64,000 bases of DNA from Tomocerus qinae (Eukaryota; Arthropoda; Collembola; Entomobryomorpha; Tomoceridae). Below, piece by piece: positions 59,257 to 64,000 of this stretch. The notes under the pieces were generated by a model that ran no database searches, was not told the origin of the DNA, and saw nothing but the letters and a program-made list of their open reading frames with translations. The stretch is from assembly GCA_020055645.1 (NCBI GenBank), contig CM034546.1, positions 106,706,875-106,770,874 on the forward strand, written 5' to 3'. The first letter of the stretch is position 1. Each line of letters opens with the position of its first letter. The translations under genes and the position numbers were made by a program.

Positions 59257-61607
59257 TCAAGATCTGTGGTTAATTATAATGTTAAATGGTTTCGGTGCTA
59301 CAATTAGAGTTGGTGCATTGGCTTCTAAGGATAGCGGTCCGAAATCTGGGTCTTTCTCCACGTAGAATTTTTGCATGATGTATGTGAAGAAAATAAACAG
59401 GCTGTCTTTAGCTAAAGAATCTCCCAAGCAAGTTCGCTTTCCTGTAGAGAAAGGCATAAAAGCTTCGTGCTTGACTATTTTGTTTTCCTTTGGATCAATA
59501 AATCGTTCTGGTCTAAAATTTTCTGGATCACCCCAATAACCTTTGTCATGGTGGGCGTCTCTTAGGTTGGCGAGTACCACCGAATTTTTGGGAATTGTAT
59601 AGCCAGCAAACTCTATCAATCAACCGTAAGACCACAATGTGAAATGAGATAACACATCAAATTAATCAAATGCGAATAAACCCATAGCTGCATAATAATG
59701 GAAGTTTATGCTGCTTCTTTTTACTAGATTAATATTACATAGATTATCTAATTAATTAAACTTACTTGTTGTTTCTAATGTGCTATGAAATACAGAGAAG
59801 GGGACCAAGGAACAGAATCGATGAATTTCATATAATGTTGCTTCAGTGTAGATCATGCTGTATAAACATTAAAATGAATAATGATATAAATAAAATCAAA
59901 TGTACTAAATGTTGGATATAATGATACAACTTATATAATTACTTTGCTCTATCATCCAAAGTTGGAACTCGATTCCTTCCTATAACTGCGTCGATTTCTT
60001 CTTGGACTTTTGTTTGGACACTTGGAAACATTATCATATAAAGCATAGCCCATTGTAATGTCGAACTTGTTGTTTCAGCCCCGGCTAAGAATAAATCCAC
60101 AAGAACTAGAAGCATGTTTAGTTCTAAAATACAATAGTAAAATTAAAATGTTAGGTACAATCTGAGATAAATGATTGTTTTGATCTTTGAATTTGTAATC
60201 TTTATTTTTGCTAAGAATCACATTTAGAATATCAACTAACCTCCTTCATCTTTGTAGAAACTGGAATTTGGGTCATCTGTTTTCTTCCATTGAGATATTA
60301 ATGCATCGATGAAATCTCTTGTTTCTGATGGCTCATATGTGCTTTTATGTTCTTCGATAGACTTTCTGATCATTCCTTGAATTCTATCTCGGCTTGACAA
60401 GAAGTTTTGCCAAAAATCTTTGATGAGTAAATTCGAATTTTTCAATATCCAAGGGAAGAAGAATACAAGACCTGTGAGCTCTAGTTTTTGCATGTTACTG
60501 GGAAATAAAGAAAACAAGTGAAATTAAATGCAGCTCGTAGATTGTAGTTTTACTCTTGTATACTACTTACTTTATAAAACTGTCAATCATGAAGAGAAAG
60601 TTAGGGTCATCTACTTCAAAACGCGTCCCAGTAGAAATAAACCATAAGGAATTCAGGACTGATGCATTAAATTTATTTTTGAGCTGTATCGGTTTCCCAG
60701 TGTTTTCACTGCAAATTTTTAGTTCAGGAGTTAAGAAATTACTTTAATCGGTTGACGATAAAATAGTATAAGATACTTACCTAAAAAAGGAAATTAACTC
60801 TTGAGCTTCGTGCAGAAGGCTACTTTCCATTGAACTCTTCCCCATTCCTAGATTCCTCAAGTTCCTTAAAGCAAATCGTCTTTGTTCAGCCCAAACCTTT
60901 CCCTCGGAGAAAAGTAACCCTAATTCATTTGCATCAGAAAAGTTACTTTCTTTAACCAGTTTTTGTTTCACGATATACATATAAGTTGTGTATTTCGACA
61001 TTCTTTATACCTCGCTTCTGTCCGTGGTTTCTAGTCATTTGGGCTTCAAACGCTGGTCTACCCATGAACACATCTTCTTTGTATGCTTCCATTACAAGTT
61101 TGTAATCGCTTATAACCACCACCCTGAAATACAAGTTATAGAACTTACATACGGCCATGATATTTAATATTTGTTAATATAAGTTAGCTAATCATGTTCA
61201 GACCGAGCTACAATTCTCATCAAATTATTAAGAGTGTATAAAATGTGCAAAAGTACTGAGTACCTACCTGAAGCTACCCAATTTTAGGGAAAATACTTTT
61301 CCATAAATGTGTTTGAACCCTTCAAAGACCTTGAGGGGATTTTTAAAAATAATAAAAGGAAGATATCCGACTATAGGTAGCCCCCATGGACCTGTTCAAA
61401 AGTATTATTTTCCATTTCAATTTTAGTTCAAAATTATGAAATTGTTTTAGTTCCACTTCTCCCTCTGTGATAGTGATAAGTTTGTCGGCAGTTATTATAA
61501 GGCATAAAATTACCTGGTGGAATATCTCGCGTTTTCCATTTGCTAAATAAAACGAGAATTAGCAGAACTCCTAATACTGAAGCCAAAATTACTTCCAGTA
61601 ATGCCAT
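59257..61607 (-). CDS. Cytochrome P450, microsomal, CYP2-clan type
   Basis: Heme monooxygenase on the endoplasmic reticulum; substrate unknown. Nine exons on the minus strand: 61607-61514, 61391-61268, 61123-61011, 60949-60781, 60708-60571, 60497-60241, 60123-59943, 59857-59766, 59612-59257, giving 507 aa. The N-terminus is a membrane anchor (MALLEVILASVLGVLLILVL) followed by the proline hinge DIPPGPWGLPIVG. The C-helix region has WAEQRRFALRNLRNLGMGKS. The I-helix oxygen motif AGAETT is at 312-317, ExxR at Glu369-Arg372 (EIHR), the PERF motif FRPERF, and the heme loop FSTGKRTCLG with Cys451 as thiolate ligand. All P450 signatures are intact. The WxxxRR and heme-loop wording favours CYP2 clan (CYP18/CYP15/CYP305-like), but the subfamily cannot be named without a tree. 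Confidence 0.96.
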
Positions 61608-62746
61608 ACTGAATTAATAAAGAGTTTAATAATTTATGGAGTAAAATTTCAGTTTTGAGGTTTTTATTCACATTAATAGCAACATTACTACAGAAAGTAC
61701 CCGTTTCTATATGCTTTACCAACTACAGCAGAAGAAAAGCAAAACTGTTAATAAAGCATAAGGGTTATCGAAGTGTGGATTTCCAACCATTATCAATTAT
61801 CTAATTTCTTGTAATTGTTACATTTGATCAGTTGTAGTTGTCAATCAAAATGTGATCCAATTAGAAGACAACGGGTCAAACCGTGCTCAATCAGCCTTCC
61901 ACTTCAATATCATTTTGGGGTATTTTGTGTTCAAATCTATTTTAGTCATCGTTCTATCTGTTTGTAGGAAGCGTATAGCATAATACCATATGAGTATAAT
62001 GATTGCTACTGTAAAACTTTGACCGAATTCAATTGTAGATAAGATAAAACATAACAGACACAAACAGAGTTTCCCGAAGTTCTCTCAATCTCACCCTCAA
62101 CCACAGGTCATTAGTCATTCTCAACACTCGTGTTAGTGTTGCATTTAGAATGCAAAGCATGTAAATTACAGAACTAATTCCAACACAAGTACTTTATAGG
62201 TATGGACATGCATTATAAATAATTTTAAAAATTGATAGTTTTTATTACAGAGTTTCATAGGTAAGGCAGGTAGCGATTTTAATTATTCATCTGCCGAAAA
62301 ATCATAAATCGTGTAAGAAGCCCTGATTATCATCAGTGGAATCCCACCAAGTGATTCGATGCATATTTTGGCAAATAAACTCCAAGTATTTGTATATATT
62401 CATCATCTAGTTATACTATGGAGTAATATTTCAACAATGGCAATTTTTACTAAGCAGACTTAAAACAACAAAAATTAGTCAAATCATAGATTATCACATT
62501 ATAGTAGACAAACTGTTATGTTGCTATTCCAATAATATTTTTTACTTCATGCTATAATATTTCTGGGTTGAGGAATAGTGGGTGCAAGTGCACCATGCAC
62601 AATACTTTCACCAAATTGTAAATTGCACAAAAGACAGGTTTTAAAATTACTAGCATTTGCAATCGGATATTAGATATTTGTTGTTTATTAACCCTATGAT
62701 ATTAGATAATTATGTTTATTGATAATTTTGTGCAGTAAGTATACTT
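61608..62746. other. Intergenic, P450 5' flank and receptor 3' flank
   Basis: No coding exon. The complement of AATAAA at 62715-62720 lies 27 bp past the receptor stop and may be its polyadenylation signal. The left part should contain the P450 promoter. Confidence 0.5.
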
Positions 62747-64000
62747 CTAAAATTCTGGGCTAATTTGTACTTGCAATACTTCCTCTGATATAAGAGTGAC
62801 TGTAGATTTACGCCTTTCACAAATTTTTGATACATAATTTACGACAATTTCCACCAAAGCAACTAAAAAAGATACCACAATTGCAATTACCAAAAAGACA
62901 AAGACAATATAGAGATTTTTCACTTTCAGAGGCTTCACAGCTTTAACATTCAAAGTGGAAGCCAGATTCTCGAGTTCTTTGTAGACTTTACTTTTTTTAT
63001 TTTTGAAAATATCTTCTCTGCCCTCTTTTTTAGCTGTGTAAATGATGTCCTCTTCCCACTTTTTAACATGTCCAGTGTCGAACAGAATTCCTGCAATCGG
63101 AACAAATGCATCAACGTATATGGAGTCTTTAACAAAGACAACAGACATGGAAACAGGTATTGCCGCATCGCTGGATCCGATAAGTGGTTCCATTGTCAGA
63201 GACAGAGTGAGACTTTTTGCTGTAGCATATTTGCAATAAGGGAACCAGCATATACAGGCAGTTTTTCGATCCAGAAAAGATTTAAGTAAACATTTTGAGG
63301 TATCTGATTCGAATTTGAGTTTTTTTCTAATTTTGTCAACGACGGGCGATGGAGAAGTTTTAAAAAATTCGACTTCAACAATTCCAATGTTATTTAAGAG
63401 TGCAGAATAATCTGTCATTTTAGACAAGTCGACATAAGTTCGTGGAATTACATCAGTTTGGGGGAAGGATAGATAAGACACCAAATTGCTCTTGTATCCC
63501 GTTCCGATAACAATGATGAACATCATCCATAGAAAGCTAATAAATCGAAATCCTCTTGGAATGTGATAACTTTGTTCAACGGTTAATGCAAATGGAATGA
63601 AAATCGCTGGGACAATACTCCGCTTTTTGTTTATGAATTGCGGAGCAGCAAAGGTGAAACATATCAAGACAACTGTAACAAATATTTGCGAGCCTAGAAT
63701 TCCCATCCATGCCGATGGCTGGTATGGATAAAACAGAGCTTCCCATTTAATATCTGTTCGAGGATTTGCAACATAGTAATTTAAATTTGCAAAGCCCAAA
63801 GGTCCTACAAAGTCCAGCAAAGGATACCAATCGATTGCATGTCCCAAGTAGATGCCCATGTCAAAATTTCTTTCGTGGTAAATAACATCAGAAATCATTC
63901 CAGCCCAAGTTCCATTGGGTAGCTTTTCTGCATAACTTCCCGTCATCCGAATAACAAATTCTACAGTGAAATTAAAACGCTGGTACGCTGCTTCGACAAT
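62747..64000 (-). CDS. Ionotropic receptor (glutamate-receptor-like ion channel), 5' end cut off
   Basis: The frame is open from the stop at 62747 to the window edge, 418 codons, and continues outside; the ATG at 63946 is therefore not the start. The order is that of the IR channel: the end of ligand-binding lobe S1 (GMISDVIYHERNFDMGIYLG), TM1 (MGILGSQIFVTVVLICFTFA), a pore loop (LTVEQSYHIPRGFR), TM2 (FISFLWMMFIIVIGTGYKSN), lobe S2 with YKSNLVSYLSFPQ, and TM3 (LYIVFVFLVIAIVVSFLVAL) with a short cytosolic tail. The lack of the GluR Thr/Asp ligand residues in the visible lobe suggests a divergent chemosensory IR rather than an AMPA- or NMDA-type receptor. No intron occurs in the visible part. 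Confidence 0.9.
   Translation of the reverse strand: MVEAAYQRFNFTVEFVIRMTGSYAEKLPNGTWAGMISDVIYHERNFDMGIYLGHAIDWYPLLDFVGPLGFANLNYYVANPRTDIKWEALFYPYQPSAWMGILGSQIFVTVVLICFTFAAPQFINKKRSIVPAIFIPFALTVEQSYHIPRGFRFISFLWMMFIIVIGTGYKSNLVSYLSFPQTDVIPRTYVDLSKMTDYSALLNNIGIVEVEFFKTSPSPVVDKIRKKLKFESDTSKCLLKSFLDRKTACICWFPYCKYATAKSLTLSLTMEPLIGSSDAAIPVSMSVVFVKDSIYVDAFVPIAGILFDTGHVKKWEEDIIYTAKKEGREDIFKNKKSKVYKELENLASTLNVKAVKPLKVKNLYIVFVFLVIAIVVSFLVALVEIVVNYVSKICERRKSTVTLISEEVLQVQISPEF

Overview
The window is animal nuclear DNA. It is AT-rich, with short GT-AG introns and single-copy metazoan housekeeping genes. An ionotropic-receptor gene and a clan-2-type P450 point to an arthropod. A springtail-like or other basal hexapod is my guess, and nothing here proves it. 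There are no operons, CRISPR arrays, rRNA or tRNA genes that I can support. Most genes are split into small exons; I rebuilt them from splice sites and reading phase, and every complete model below gives an exon sum divisible by three.

Layout: 207-4023 (-) is a decayed transposon coding for a Mutator-type transposase joined to a YqaJ-type nuclease. It is split by a 1.1 kb insertion with short inverted ends (985-2096). 4033-5250 holds a threefold repeat and a foldback element. 6718-10274 (+) is ALIX/PDCD6IP, convergent with PUS1 (11299-13022, -). 13109-13703 (-) holds orphan exons with an in-frame stop. 16272-20489 (+) is a secreted or lysosomal GH35 beta-galactosidase, convergent with TBC1D25 (22539-28882, -). 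28883-35892 is gene-poor, with two foldback elements and a 10-bp minisatellite. 35893-36503 (-) is CHCHD2/10, head-to-head with WRAP53/TCAB1 (36973-39246, +), with a small extra ORF between them. 39603-40959 (-) is an unrecognised coiled-coil protein. 45021-51465 (+) is a full-length Apaf-1 (CARD, NB-ARC, WD40). 53722-59012 is a DIRS-type tyrosine-recombinase retrotransposon, read on the minus strand, with all three diagnostic repeat blocks. 59257-61607 (-) is a cytochrome P450. 62747-64000 (-) is an ionotropic receptor cut by the window edge.

The genes do not form one pathway. Several act in endolysosomal or apoptotic biology (ALIX, beta-galactosidase, TBC1D25, Apaf-1, CHCHD2), which I read as coincidence. 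The most informative non-genic structure is the DIRS element: its internal complementary region joins a copy of one element end to the complement of the other, the junction expected for a circular replication intermediate. The element is inactivated by frameshifts and a deletion in the reverse transcriptase. I found no convincing wholly new system. The best undescribed leads are the orphan exons at 13.1-13.7 kb, the coiled-coil gene at 39.6-41.0 kb, the small ORF before WRAP53, and the nested insertion at 985-2096.
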